NCBI GenBank assembly: GCA_022266195.1
Contig: WHVY01000005.1
Location: forward strand, 7,936,001 to 8,000,000
Direction of reading: 5' to 3'
Origin: Tetranychus cinnabarinus
Lineage: Eukaryota > Arthropoda > Arachnida > Trombidiformes > Tetranychidae
DNA length: 64,000 nt
Shown: positions 9,970-22,433 of the stretch, piece after piece
Layout of the letters: each line of letters opens with the position of its first letter
Numbering within the stretch: the first letter of the stretch is position 1
Notes under the pieces: generated by a model
Seen by the model: only the letters and a program-made list of their open reading frames with translations
Databases searched by the model: none
Told to the model about the DNA's origin: nothing
Translations under genes and position numbers: made by a program

Positions 9970-12513
9970 TTAGACGATGGTTGGGTTTTTGATGATATCA
10001 TTTTCATACCAATTAACATCATCTTTGTAAAGATCCTTTTTGTTAATTGAGCTATCTTTAGTTATTGATTTACTGTTTGACATGGGTCCATTTGACTTTA
10101 ATGGGACTTGGTCTCTATAAGGCGTTACATGGCTGGCACTGGAAACTCCTTGAATTTTTGGATTCGAACTGATAAGCTTGTTATTTGAAACTTTCGGTGT
10201 TGTTGTGGTTACAGGAATGGAAGATGATGTTTGTTGAGATGCTATTGATGTTGTAGATGTACTATTGGTACTTATTAACGAGCTACGACTATTTCCCGAT
10301 TCAGTCAAGGTTTTTTTACGATGTTTCGCACTGTACTTAAAGAAATCAGATAGCTCATAAGGTTTGGTTTCTTCCCAATATGGTTGAAAATGGCCCACGC
10401 TAACAACGTTAACTTCAACACCATTTGTCGCTGTCGGTATTGTTGGTGATAATGGAATCGATGGTGGCCGAGGAGAAACTTTACATGAACTAGTAGATGA
10501 ACTACTATACTTGATGTTCCTCATATGTGAATCTATTTGATCAGAAGGTTCAATATTCTCATAATCATGAGAATTTGCACTGACCACATCAATCTCTGGT
10601 GGATCATTGTAATAGATATTATAAGAGCTATCGTACTTTGGATCATGTTTACGTTCGATCTTACTGGGGTGTGAATCTAAATCAGTTTCAGACCAAACCT
10701 TAGGAGGAGGCATATTTGAATGACTTTGTTCAAGACTATCAGGGTTAAAGGTTGTTGCTTTAGTCGCAAAGAAAATATTATCATCATTATGAATGGTCGA
10801 TGCTGAGCTGGGAATGGAGGAAGGTGTTCGTGGTGGTAGATTAGGAGCAGGAGTTGATGGTTGACGGTTATTTATCAATTGAGAAGCATCAGTAGAGCTG
10901 GTCGAGATAGTGATTGCAATAGGTGTTCGAATGATAGAGCTTCGAACAGCTTTAGCACTTATATCGAGATGATCATCAGGTATTGATGACCCTTTACTAA
11001 ATTCACAAACATTTTGATACAATTTAGATTCATCTAATTTAGAATTGTATGAGCAGGAATCAGTATTATGAATTGATGGTGAGGCTCGAGATGAAGATGA
11101 TGAACAAGAGGGTGATGGAGGTGGTGGTAAGGGTCTCGAAGCCATGTTTATTGACGGAGGAGCAGGTACACATAATGGTTGAGTCTGTCGATGGCCTTTA
11201 GTAACCAGCTCGGGTTGTGCGAATTCTTCACAATCTTCTGTTAATACACTATTATTCAAGCAATGATAATGATGCTGAGGTTGATGGTGCAAAGCTCCCG
11301 AAATGTGAGGTGATTGAATAGCTGAAACGTAGCTTTTTCTTCTGGTATTTTCAAGACTATCATTCCTGGTCAACAGGTTTAGCTCACTAGAGTTTTGTGC
11401 AATATTGGATAGCTTAGGTTCACCAATATTAGCCATACGTTGAGTTGATCCAACAGATTCAACAGTCACTTCTCGTTTGGGTAAACTGTAAAGATGAGAT
11501 GAAACGGCATCCAAAGACTCACTTGAATTACGCGTCTGTAATAAAGATAAAATATTTCTTCTTTTGGTGTCATTTGTTACTCGGAAAATGCTGCTTTCAC
11601 AGCTACTAGCACTTCCAAGCGAACATGAATCGTAATCATGAGAAAAATGTTCAGCCGTCTTACATCTTTCGGGTTGGTGGCTGTCAACTTCACATGTACC
11701 CTTTTCAAAAGGAAAATGGACAGAGGATGGTCGAATATCATATCTGTTTGATCCGGGTGTGATGGTGTTAGGTGGTGAGATGGGCCTTATATGCCTCTCG
11801 GGTTCACGAAATTTTGCAGGGGTTGAAGGAGCTGAGGTAGACAGATAACTTTCATTGTGTTCAGCTGATTCTTCATCATCGTCAAACTGATTAATATCTG
11901 ATACCAAAGCCAGACTACTTTTAGGTCTAATATTAATTGAAGCAGAGTCAGAACTTGAAAAATTAATCTCACTACGGGCACGCTGATTTTCATATTGACT
12001 TCCATCTTCCATGTTCTTCTTCATATCTAATAATTTTTTCTCTAACTCTTTCAATTTGAGAACAGCGTCTTGATAACTTTGAAATCTTTTCTTTTTAACA
12101 TTCTTTTTGAGATTAACTTCATTGGTTAATTTAAGGTTGGCTTTGACAATTTTCCTCTGAAGTTCCAATTCAAGTTCTAATTTAACCAGATTCTCTTCTT
12201 CAAAACACCGGGCCTTGAGAAGCAAATTTTGATTCAAAATAAACTCAGCACCAATTCGTTTACGAATCTGTGGCGCAGGTTCATTAGGATCTAAAGGAGT
12301 CTCTGGTGGAAGTTCCCCAATTATGTCTGCTTCTTTAAGACATAATGATTTCAATTGTTGAAGCTTAAGTTGCAACTTTTCCTCCAAGGCCTGTCTCTTT
12401 TTCCTAAGCACTTCATAGGTGTCAGATTCTCTCATCAACAGGTTCCCATCATTATCACAAGGTATAGCTGGCAAACTTTGCGAGCTTACAGTTTTATAAA
12501 CTGTGGTGGTCAT
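9970..12513 (-). CDS. CUPID/DUF3338-domain coiled-coil protein (INAVA/CCDC120/FRMD4-tail family)
   Basis: A single-exon open frame of 847 residues. The N-terminal 33-95 region (coiled coil, LKSLCLKEADIIGELPPETPLD and IRKRIGAEF) matches the cytohesin-binding CUPID domain shared by INAVA, CCDC120 and the C-terminal half of FRMD4A/B. A second basic coiled coil spans about 95-170. A long low-complexity Ser/Pro/Thr-rich middle follows, then the conserved motif GHFQPYWEETKPYELSDFF near residues 710-735, also found in those proteins. No FERM domain precedes it, so it is not a full FRMD4. Vertebrate relatives bind cytohesin Arf-GEFs and act at cell junctions; a similar role here is inference. A 5' UTR intron is likely: donor at 12972-12971 (AAAAG before GTAAGTAAGT) and acceptor at 12642-12641, upstream of the ATG at 12513. 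Confidence 0.82.
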   Translation of the reverse strand: MTTTVYKTVSSQSLPAIPCDNDGNLLMRESDTYEVLRKKRQALEEKLQLKLQQLKSLCLKEADIIGELPPETPLDPNEPAPQIRKRIGAEFILNQNLLLKARCFEEENLVKLELELELQRKIVKANLKLTNEVNLKKNVKKKRFQSYQDAVLKLKELEKKLLDMKKNMEDGSQYENQRARSEINFSSSDSASINIRPKSSLALVSDINQFDDDEESAEHNESYLSTSAPSTPAKFREPERHIRPISPPNTITPGSNRYDIRPSSVHFPFEKGTCEVDSHQPERCKTAEHFSHDYDSCSLGSASSCESSIFRVTNDTKRRNILSLLQTRNSSESLDAVSSHLYSLPKREVTVESVGSTQRMANIGEPKLSNIAQNSSELNLLTRNDSLENTRRKSYVSAIQSPHISGALHHQPQHHYHCLNNSVLTEDCEEFAQPELVTKGHRQTQPLCVPAPPSINMASRPLPPPPSPSCSSSSSRASPSIHNTDSCSYNSKLDESKLYQNVCEFSKGSSIPDDHLDISAKAVRSSIIRTPIAITISTSSTDASQLINNRQPSTPAPNLPPRTPSSIPSSASTIHNDDNIFFATKATTFNPDSLEQSHSNMPPPKVWSETDLDSHPSKIERKHDPKYDSSYNIYYNDPPEIDVVSANSHDYENIEPSDQIDSHMRNIKYSSSSTSSCKVSPRPPSIPLSPTIPTATNGVEVNVVSVGHFQPYWEETKPYELSDFFKYSAKHRKKTLTESGNSRSSLISTNSTSTTSIASQQTSSSIPVTTTTPKVSNNKLISSNPKIQGVSSASHVTPYRDQVPLKSNGPMSNSKSITKDSSINKKDLYKDDVNWYENDIIKNPTIV

Positions 12514-14556
12514 TTTGATGATAAAGGAAAGTTAAAATCAGCCAATAAGATTATCAATATCCAGAATGGATAACTTTGATTGACCAAGATTATTACTGTT
12601 GGTAATGATAATGGTTAAAATTTTGATGAAGCCAAGAAGCCTGAACAAGAAATACGTATGAGAAATAAAATAAGAAAAACAAGAAGATAAAGTTAGATGA
12701 TGATACAATTAGAGGGTGAGTTAAGTAGAAAAGGAAACAATTAGCAAATTACATGATGTAAACAAAACACTAATTAGGGTTATCACAGAAAGAAAACCAA
12801 AATGTAAGAGATAAAGAGAGGAAGAGATAAATAGCGAAAGATAGAGTGAGAGAGAGAGAGGGTCCTAAAAAGAAAGTATGCTATAAAGAAAGAGACATAA
12901 TAAGCACAATAAAAGAAACTTTGAGGCCCCTTGTCTTTCCTTTTCTGTTGAGGATAACTTAAACTTACTTACCTTTTTTTAAAATAAGTTCACTTAATTT
13001 TTGTCACTTGTTAAATGAAAGTTGAATTAATTACATAATAAAATCACAGGTGATATTTATAATAAAGTTGTCATCAAGTTAAACAAGTGGTTTTGGTGAG
13101 AAGAAACGTTCAAAAGAAACTTTTGGGATCCGGATATTTTGAAGAAACCACCTTAAAAACATTAATGTTTAGTTTGTCCAACTGATTGTAAAAATTTACC
13201 ATATTTACTTGACACTGTTCAATTTTGATAAAGTCATCAGACTATGGTTACAATTATCCAACCTTTACCTGGTCCGATAATGCAAATTAATTGGAGATTA
13301 AATTTTCAAACAGGTTGGTACTCTTTAACTGAAGTATCTGTTGTTGTTTAAGCGTCGGGATCAAATCAGATGGGATCGATACTTGGTTGCCTGGTTACCT
13401 TTAAAATTGTAAACAGTGTTTCAAAAACAACCGATTGTTGCCTTTGTTTAAGCACAATATTTCAATACAAGTTGTATAAAACTGTCTCCTTAAAAATCAA
13501 AACATCCCTATGAACACCCCTTGAATCACATATCCTACGACTCGTTAAATCTCTTCCAAATATGGCGCTTCTAACAGTCATAAGTCAACTACTCCCATGT
13601 CGTTGACTGATCCTCACTTTTTTTCAGAATAACAAACATTTGCATTTCGCCTGTTAAAGTCATGAGTTTCTGTCGGTGAATTTAACTGAGACCGGATCTC
13701 TTACTAAGAAACATTTTAATAACAGTTTTAGTTTCCACTGTCATCAAACTGATTATCAAGTTTTCTGACCATTATGGTTAAACTGATGGCTTAAGTTCAA
13801 CCTCGCTTCATGTCTGCCAATTTTAACAATTTGAACGAATCACCTTTGATTAAATTCGTTGCCCATCTTAGCTGAATACTCAATCAACACGATGCCCAGG
13901 GAGTTGCATGTGAATTCAATTTAGCCTAATCAATCTTAGGAAGAGTGGCTCTTCGCTTTTATTAAGTTATGGTGTTGAATGGATTGACCAACTGCTAACC
14001 CAGAAATTGTTTATTTGACATGACAAAACTGTTCTCTCGATTGACCAGCAATAAGTGTTTGGGTAAAATGATGTAAGATTTTAATTATCTTGTCCAATCC
14101 CTTATTGGCTTAGGGTTAATCCACACTTTTACAATTGAAAATGAACTTCTGAAAGGTTGACTTCAACTGGCTAGAAATTGAGAGTTGAGAAACAAAAATT
14201 GAAAAATTGGAGAAGTCAATTTTCATCTCATCCTCTTTTCAGTTTTTGCTATCCAATAATAATTACTTTTCATATATTGACTGTTTTGTAATGAAAGAAG
14301 CTACCATGAAATCCATTTAATGGCACTTTTCAAATGATTACAACCATGAAAGTTTCCATTTCTACGCTTCTATTGTTAAAGGTTAAACAGCAGTTTAACA
14401 GTGAAATAGGAGTAAAGAAGAGAGAGAGAGACCAATGAAAGTGAGAAAAAAAGAATGATTTTCTTTTCCATCAAATTAGGTCAAAACAGAATGAAATGAT
14501 CATTTGAATAAACTTGTAAACACACAAAGTCACACATTTACGCACCTCAAGAACGA
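12514..14556. other. Divergent intergenic region between CUPID gene and NTPase/WD gene
   Basis: Holds the minus-strand 5' UTR exon and intron of the CUPID gene (to about 13000) and then non-coding sequence. A purine-rich tract with (GA)n lies near 12840-12862. No coding signal was found in 13000-14550. Confidence 0.4.
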
Positions 14557-14564
14557 TATAAAAG
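14557..14564 (+). promoter_or_regulatory. Candidate TATA box
   Basis: TATAAAAG, about 1.8 kb upstream of the start codon of the NTPase/WD40 gene on the same strand. Plausible transcription start near 14590; not proven. Confidence 0.35.
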
Positions 14565-14589
14565 CCCAATCAGGCAACGGTTCCTGGTT

Positions 14590-16374
14590 TGATATTTCAA
14601 TAGCAATTGATTGACTCTCGAATATTGATTGAACTGAAATTGCCTGAGGAAGAGGGGCATTCAGAATCTCTCTCCTTCTTCTTCATTCTTCCTCTATATT
14701 CATGTTTAGATTCGAACAGGAAACTGAAACATCTTCCAATGCGCAACCTTATTCATCTCCCTCACTCTACCTCATCTAGTACATCACTGAGATTGTCTTC
14801 ATCATCAACATCATCCTCATAACCATCACCATCTCTCATCATTCTTACCCGAGTCATATCTCATTATTATTATTATTACCAATATTATTATCAATAATAT
14901 TGTCCCACTAATAATACATTTGTTTTAATGTTAACATTTCCATTAATATTATCGTTATCGCTTTAAACTGGATTTGCTGTTGTGAACAAATTAATGGCCA
15001 ATTAAAACGGGATCAACCAAACTCAGATATTTATACCAATATTGAACACACAACAAACTCCCAGCTGTATAGTCAACTACATTCAAGGTATGTTTTTCAT
15101 CATCCATCTGATCAATTTACTCACAATACTTGGAATCATTTCCTTGCCTTATCTCAATCCACACCTAAAAGCAAGTTAACCTTTCCATGTTTACCGACCT
15201 TTTTTCATGAATCGACTTAATATCATTTTACCAGCTTCTATCGTAAATTTGCACCTAGAAACCTCTTCGAATCGCTTACTTCTTCGTAAATCCATTTTGT
15301 CAGAGCAACGACCAGTTTAATCTCATTTACATTGTTCAATCATAAGAATATAATTTCAACAAATTAACTCAATTGATTTCTCGAATCAATCATTTACAAT
15401 ATCTTGTTGTTGTCACTCAAGTAAACAAATAAATATAATTATGTGAATAAAATAGCAATAATGAGCGGTTCTCAAATGGGATGATCATCTCTTTGAGAGG
15501 CTCTCGAAAACAATCTCATCAATTGTAAGCAGTCTACAAAAAAAACTGTAACCTATTAATTATTATCATTATTTCATGATTACCTCAGCTTTATCTTCAT
15601 TCAATTTAACTATTTCATGGGTTTTAATTGAAATAATTTTATTAAGTTAACCTTCTTTCATGTATCTGCTGTTTTAAATAATAACTTAGGCATAAGCAAA
15701 AAGAAAAATTATCTTCATTGAATTTTCCTTGGAAAACCACCAAAAGCTTCATTTTTAGTTCACATTCTAACCATGATTCTTGATATATCTTCTTAAATAT
15801 AACATTCTCAAATATTTATATATTTCAAAATTTTAATTTCATCTTTTCTCTTTCCATTTCCACAGTTAATTGGAATCTTAATTGAGAAAAATTGGCGCAC
15901 TCAGAAGGAGTAAACATTACATTTGGTTGAAAAAGGTTGACCCGAAGATTGCCAATTGTTTATGGTGGATGTTAAATGATTGAAACAATCAACCTGATCG
16001 CCATCATAAATAATAATCAAGATTCAAAGTATCCCCGGTAGTTCAGCCGGAGATAAATTGAGTACAGTGAAAAAGGTGAGAGATAGCGGGAGAGGAAGAG
16101 GGAGCTTGGAATAAAAATCCAGTTATTAGAGAGACAATCCGATTTAATTGTTCGCTGAATTCAAGGTAAATTTTATTGCAATATTTTCATAGCCACTTGA
16201 GCTATCTTTTCAACTAGACTTTTACTTCCAACCAAAACAAAATCTAATTCTTGTTTTTTCTTCGCTTAGCCACTATTTTCAGGCCTACCATATCTTCCTA
16301 CTCTCTCCCCCTAACCTCTCTTTCCCTCTCTCTCTCACTCTATCTCTTCTCCCTTCTTATATTTTGCTCTCTTA
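14590..16374 (+). other. Probable spliced 5' UTR of the NTPase/WD40 gene
   Basis: No long reading frame is conserved here, but good splice signals are present: donors after TTCAAG at 15087 and after TTCAAG at 16165, and acceptors before 15866 and 16283. This fits two or more non-coding exons, or alternative first exons, leading to the ATG at 16375. Trinucleotide runs (TCA/TTA) occur at 14800-14890, and a long CT-rich tract at 16300-16360 directly precedes the start. Confidence 0.35.
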
Positions 16375-19300
16375 ATGGGAACTAGTTGTAGTTCATTAAA
16401 AAAAGAAGATAGACACAAATCATCAGTTGATTCTGGGTAAGTTATTAGAAATAGTCAATTTCTTCATTTTTAGTTTACTTGACCATTCATAGGTAATAAA
16501 TACTCAAAGCAATCAATGTTCTAATTCAAGTTTCTACAATAGATGAAAAATTTCACTGTTATCTTTCTTCTCTTTCTTACAGGCCTCCAACAATCGAAGA
16601 GAGAAGATGCTCAAATAAAATAAGCGAAAACTGTCCAAATAATGGTTACGATCTACTAAAAGAGTCATCAGCAGGATCTTCAAGTAAAGATGATGACAAG
16701 AGAGGTCAATCATCATCTGTTGCCTCATCAGAATTGCATCCTGCCAAACAATCTTCTAATTTCAACCGTAAGTAATCTTTTTTGTGTCATCCACTGTTTT
16801 GTTTCTATTGATAAACATCTTCATTTCATGTAATGAATCTTCTCTAATACTGATAATTTATTTATACGTATTAAAGAAACGATTTGGCACTTTTCTCATT
16901 TTACTGTTTTGTTTATTGTTCATCTTGTACTAATCAAAATTTGGTTTTATTTTTTCCCTCTACCAGATGATAATCATCTTTGCGCTCCATCAGTCACACC
17001 ATCACCATTACCATCATCTCAAACACCATCTCCTTACACAACTCCATCAGCCAACAAACAATTATCCATAACTTCTTCAGGATTACCGAATTTGGGAATT
17101 TTCTCCAATGTAATAAGAAATTTGCTAATCGGACAGAAAGTCGCTTCACCAAGACTACCTCTCAACAAACAGCTGACTATTTATCTAGTGACCAATAATC
17201 TTGGTAAGTTTCTTCATCATTTAAGCAAATTAAGTTTTAATTTAATTTGATTTTATCTTCCTTGTTTGAACAGATAGATATGATCCAGTTGTCAATAAAC
17301 TAGTGGAATCGCTTAAAAGCCAACTACTCTTCAAAAGCTATGAAATAAATTATTTCAACTTCAATCTCGATCATCTTAGTATTTACGATGATGAGCACCA
17401 ATACAAAGAGATCTGTCTCAACAGTTTTAAATACCTCCAGGAAAGAGGTAAATTAATACCTCTAATCATTTTGGATGAGACGCCCGAAAGACGGTTACTT
17501 CCAAGGATTATCGACGATTCTTCATATAACCAAATAATCTCGCAGAGCAATGAAGAGGTTAAAAATTTGATAGAGAAATGGTATTTCAAAGATCTAAATC
17601 AGGAGCCACCTAGTTATATTCTACACTCAATTAGTGATCATTTACCTTCCTTTAAAAGTCATTCCGCTGACGAAAGGAAAAAATGTCTCGAAACCTGGTA
17701 TAGTGAATCCAAAACAATAATCGACTTTTTGTTAAATTCAACAAATCAAAAGACATTTGACGATCTCATATCATCAGTACTTAGCGAAGAGGTTAAATTT
17801 CTAGCTTCCGACTCAGATGAAATTAATAAGAATACTTTACTGGTTCGTTTAGTACAATTGGAACAATTTTCATCGCATGTACAGAATGCCATTAATTTAA
17901 TCGAGGAAAAAATAATGACAACAAGAAAGCTGTTAGCTCCAAATGCAAGTGTGGATCTCGATAAAGCCACTGTTGATAAGGAAATTTTCAATTTTTTCAA
18001 TGAAAATTTCAAAAAATTAGCTGAATTAGCTGTTGAGGAGGAATTTGCTGCTGATTCAATCAAAAAGTACTGTGAAATTGACAATAATTTATTCTGTGAG
18101 TTAGTTTATCAAAATTCACACCGCATTTTTTTGGATCAACCTTTCATTGGTAGGGAATCTATTCTTCAGCAAATACAATTTTACATTTGCTCAGCTTCAA
18201 GGTACCCATTGATTGTCCATGGACCTAGAGGATCAGGAAAGTCATCTTTACTTGCCCGAGCATCTTTTGAATGTAGCTATTGGTCTCCCACTACTGTAAT
18301 TGTCTATCGTTCTGTGGGTTTAACTAGTGAATCTCTTACTATTGAACAAACTCTTCGCAGTATTTGCGAACAATGTTGTACACTTTACGGAGAACACATT
18401 AGTTTTGCTTCTTCAATTTCAATAAAGCCCTTGGAAACGCTAGGTAAGCTTTTGAACAAAGCAAATGAGGAAAGACCTCTAACAATAATCATTGACGGTG
18501 TTGATCAATTTGCCGATTACAACTGGATTGAGTTTGATGTCTGGCTGCATGAAGAGCTTCCTGCTTTCGTCAAAGTTATCCTTGCCATGACGGATGATGA
18601 TTGTTTGGATAAATTTAAGTCTATTGGGAAATGTGAATACTTAGATATTAGCAATATCACTTTAAATGAGATGGAACGCATCTTAGACGTCACCTTGCAG
18701 AATAAATCAAGGCGAATTACTGACACGCAAAGAGAATTTGTTTGTAAGCAAATGAAAGAGTCACGTACACCTTTTTACGCACAAGTTTTTTCTCTCAAAA
18801 TGTCAGAGATAGCATCAACTACTCAACCAGAGGAAATAAATGAAACTTGTAACATTGAAACCATCATACTCTCTTTCATAAATCAACTCGGTAACATCAT
18901 TGAACCAGCTCTGATGGCAGCTATCATAACAGTTCTTTCCTCAACTAAGTATGGTATCTCTGACACCGAAGTAATGGATATAATTTTTAAAAATCAATCG
19001 TTACGAGATTTATTTTACATTGCTCATCTATCTAACTTTCCATATTCATTTTGGTCTCTCATTCGTTTCAAATTATCACCTTTTATTGCTACAAAAGCAG
19101 ATGATTCATTGATTAACTTTAAAACTCATCAAGTTAAAACAATCAGTGTTAAATATACACAAAAATGGAAAGATGTAACGAAATTAAGTCAAGAAGAGAT
19201 GATTAATTATTTCGATATATCTCCCAAAGACTTGCTGTCTGATCAAATTTTCTCAGGTTCAGAGACTTTAACAAACCAATGGCCTAATCGAAGGAAAGCT

Positions 19301-21256
19301 CAAGAATTGTGTTATCTTAAAATGAAGCTCACTGATGATTTATCTTCATTTGTTGAACAATATTGTCTCAATTTGAGATGGATTTGTTTCAAGTTGTTGG
19401 TATGTGATCCTTTTCAATTTTTGGAAGACTTGGTGCTTGTCAAATCAATCTGGAAAAAAAGATCTCATTTAGTAAAGACAAATAGTGGTGATCAAGAAAG
19501 CGAAAAATATTCAAGTGATCTCTCAATTCTCAATTATACCATCATGATCTCAGCTTATCCTCTTCGATACCATGGCTTACAAGTCATCAGTCAAATCTAT
19601 TCTCGGTTGTACTCATTTCTGGGTCTCTCGATCAACAGTCAACATTCTTCCCTATCACTATCATCATCAACAACCACCTCCGCCGTCTCCTCCATGAAAG
19701 TTAATGATTTGGCTAAAAAATATCCAAAAGCTGCCAATATTGTTGCAGAATGTAGAAAACCATTTATACCAAGTTTATTACCCCTAAATACTCAATTTAT
19801 GTCAGTTAATGGTAATATTTTTGATGAAGGATCTGATGAATCAAACACCTTGACTACTGGACAATCAGGATTAGATTGTGTTGTTATTGAAGAAAATCAT
19901 TATCAATATGATCAAATATTTCTCATTAAAGGAAACGATGCTCATGTAATCGCCCTTTCAACTGGTCGTGGCGAAATTAGTGTTTGGAACATTGGCAAAC
20001 AAAAACCTGTTCGTTTATTGAAAGGAATCAACCAACCCAAAGATTTACGAATGATTGATCAATATCGAGCTGTGGTTCTTTGTAATCGTGATTTGCGAAT
20101 CTACAATTTAGATGAAGGCTCTTTGGTTATGAAATTAAAAGGAGTTATGAATCAAAAGATGCCATTCTTTGGGCTACATAATGAAAATTATCTTGTTGCT
20201 CTTTCTCGTAATAGAATGTATGTCAATATGCAAAGCTTGAAAACTGGAGATTTAGAAACAACTTTTAAAGTTGGAGAAGATAGATTCCTTAATAGTCTTC
20301 TTGTCAGTGCCAATGGAAATATCTGTGTATGTGGTGATGAAACTCAAAAGCCTTTCCCTCTTCTTGTTTGGGATTTGATTAATCGAAAATTGATTTACGA
20401 TTTACGTATCCCACACCATGAATTCATCACAAAGTTGTCTGCAATTAGTGATGATGGGCATTATGTTGTCTGTGTTAGCAAAGTAAGACAATTTGCTTCA
20501 AAGCTTTCAATTTTGCCAACTTATTAATTGTTTCTCTTCTTCTTCTTAGGAACTTAATTCAACATCTCCCAATTTCATCATAGTCTATGATCTTCAAAGT
20601 GGAACATTATTTAAAAAATGGAAACCTGATTGTAATACTGTTAGTATCACTATATCATCCAGTGCTTCTTGTGTAATTAATTGCACAGAAACAGCGCTCA
20701 TCTTGGTTTGGGATCTTTCAACTGGAGCTAAAAGGTACCAATTTGTTTATTTTCCACACATGCCAATTTAAACAGCTTTTAGATTCCTCATTAATCGAAT
20801 CATTAATAAACTGATAAATTAAATTCAACTTTTCAGACTCACCCTACATGGACACATTGCTTCTGTGGATATATTACAAGTTGATGAGAGAGGTCAAACC
20901 TTACTTTCTTACGACTCTACTGGCAAAGACTTAAGTATTAGACTATGGAATCTTGATAATGGTAGGTTATAAATTTATGAGTTTGACTAACTAAGAATAA
21001 ATTGACTGACGAAAATTTTTCTTTTTTATTAGGTTCCTGTCTAGCTGTTTTCACACCAGATCAGCCGTTAAGCTGCTGTCAACTATCTCGTAATGGGAAA
21101 AGTGTTGTAGCTTGCCTCACTGATTCACCGCAACTTCATACCTTAGTTCTTTGTCAAAATTCAACACCTGAAGAGGAAATTTCAGAATTAAAATCATCAA
21201 TTTATGGCTCTCCTGAGAACGAATTTAAAGAATTTGACTTGTCGAAAGATGTATAG
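16375..21256 (+). CDS. STAND-type NTPase with WD40 repeats (NWD1/NWD2-like), 7 exons
   Basis: Coding exons are 16375-16436, 16583-16767, 16967-17203, 17274-20482, 20550-20734, 20837-20961 and 21033-21256. They join to 4227 nt (1408 residues) with consistent phases. The N-terminus MGTSCSSLKK fits N-myristoylation plus palmitoylation at Cys5. A low-complexity Ser-rich stretch follows to about residue 130. An N-terminal alpha/beta region begins near LTIYLVTNNLDRYDPVV. The NTPase has Walker A GPRGSGKSSLLA near residues 478-489 and Walker B TIIIDGVDQF near 566. A long helical region comes next, then C-terminal WD40-type blades with LVWDLINR, LVWDLSTG, ISVWNIGK and LSIRLWNLD. This order resembles the animal NACHT/WD proteins NWD1 and NWD2. 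Function is unknown; oligomeric signalling or scaffolding is the family expectation. Family assignment is likely but the exact orthologue is not settled. Confidence 0.85.
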
Positions 21257-22332
21257 ACAGGAAATAGTGAAAGCTTTTAATCCATCCCAATATACTTTCA
21301 AAACTGTATTATATTCATGCGTTAACTTCAATTAACTTCTCTCAAGAAATCATTTGAACTTTAAACGCACTTTATCTCTCACACACTCAATTATCACAAC
21401 AATACACACTAACACAAACTCGAGTTATTTGCATTTGATAAGAAAACGCGGAGGCATTTGCCAGCTATTTGTTCAGTTCTGATTCTTGACCAACTTCTTC
21501 CTCAAAAATGAGATTAGTTCAGGCTCTAGAATTTCGACCCTCTGTTTCTTCTATTAACTTTGAGCATCTATGTATTCATAATCATTTTCATCCTAATTTA
21601 ATGACGTGCTCTTCATAGTCTTTTTTCGCTAAGTGAGTTATCAATGATTGCTTAAAGACAGCATAATCATCATCATCATTTGAAGCTATAAGGGTGATGC
21701 TTAACTTTTCACCACAATCATATCCATCAGTTGAATTCCTGGAAAGTAAAACAATAATCATACCGCCATCATGCAACTTACACTTTTAATTTCTTCAATT
21801 GTATGTATATTTATATGACTTATAATGTAATATCGCTTAACAAACAAAGCTAAAAATAAAGTGAAAACAAAATTAAAACAATTTATAACAATCATCAGTA
21901 TCACCATTACCAGTATTGAGTAATTATAATGGTTCAAATTTCAATTTGAAGCTGCTTTTTACAGAAAGTTTATCAAGAATCAAAATCATACTATAATATG
22001 ATCACACATCAGGAGATTCATTTAAAGACAAGCCCCTCTGAAAGAACTCAACTCATTTATTAGCATTCAAAGGTCAACCTAAGGTGTAACTCCCAGTCGC
22101 AAGTTAATTCCAACATTAACTCGTTACTAAGATTACTAGCAGATATGATTAAAGTTAATGGACTAGGACGAGTTTGTGTAATGATCAACGATGACGCAAG
22201 TCACAAATTTCACTCAGACTCACTTGGAACAGGATATTTTTTTATCTCAATCTCACTCTCTTTTACCACCGTTATTGCATCTTCTGATGGACTTTATTCA
22301 GTTGAATGATGAAACTTGACCTTATCAGTGAA
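21257..22332. other. Intergenic region, 3' UTR and panC upstream
   Basis: AT-rich. A minus-strand frame at about 21588-21737 follows a plausible acceptor (TTTCCAG) and encodes an acidic stretch ending HVIKLG, but no upstream exons could be joined, so it is not called a gene. A + strand AATAAA near 21850 could end the NTPase/WD40 transcript. Confidence 0.35.
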
Positions 22333-22340
22333 TATAAATA
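22333..22340 (+). promoter_or_regulatory. Candidate TATA box for panC
   Basis: TATAAATA, 94 bases before the panC ATG, giving a plausible start of transcription near 22363. No bacterial ribosome-binding site precedes the ATG, as expected for a gene expressed by a eukaryote. Confidence 0.45.
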
Positions 22341-22433
22341 AAAAAGCAATCAGTTTGTAAACAATGTATTTTTGATTCTCACTGTTTGTTCAAATTTCAA
22401 ACCAAACAGTCTTGCTCTCGTCCTAGCTCGATA

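Noticed and set aside
21588..21776. Minus-strand frame with a plausible acceptor and acidic coding-like stretch (ends HVIKLG)
   Set aside because: No upstream exon could be joined in phase; the nearest donor would leave a 43-base intron followed by stops.
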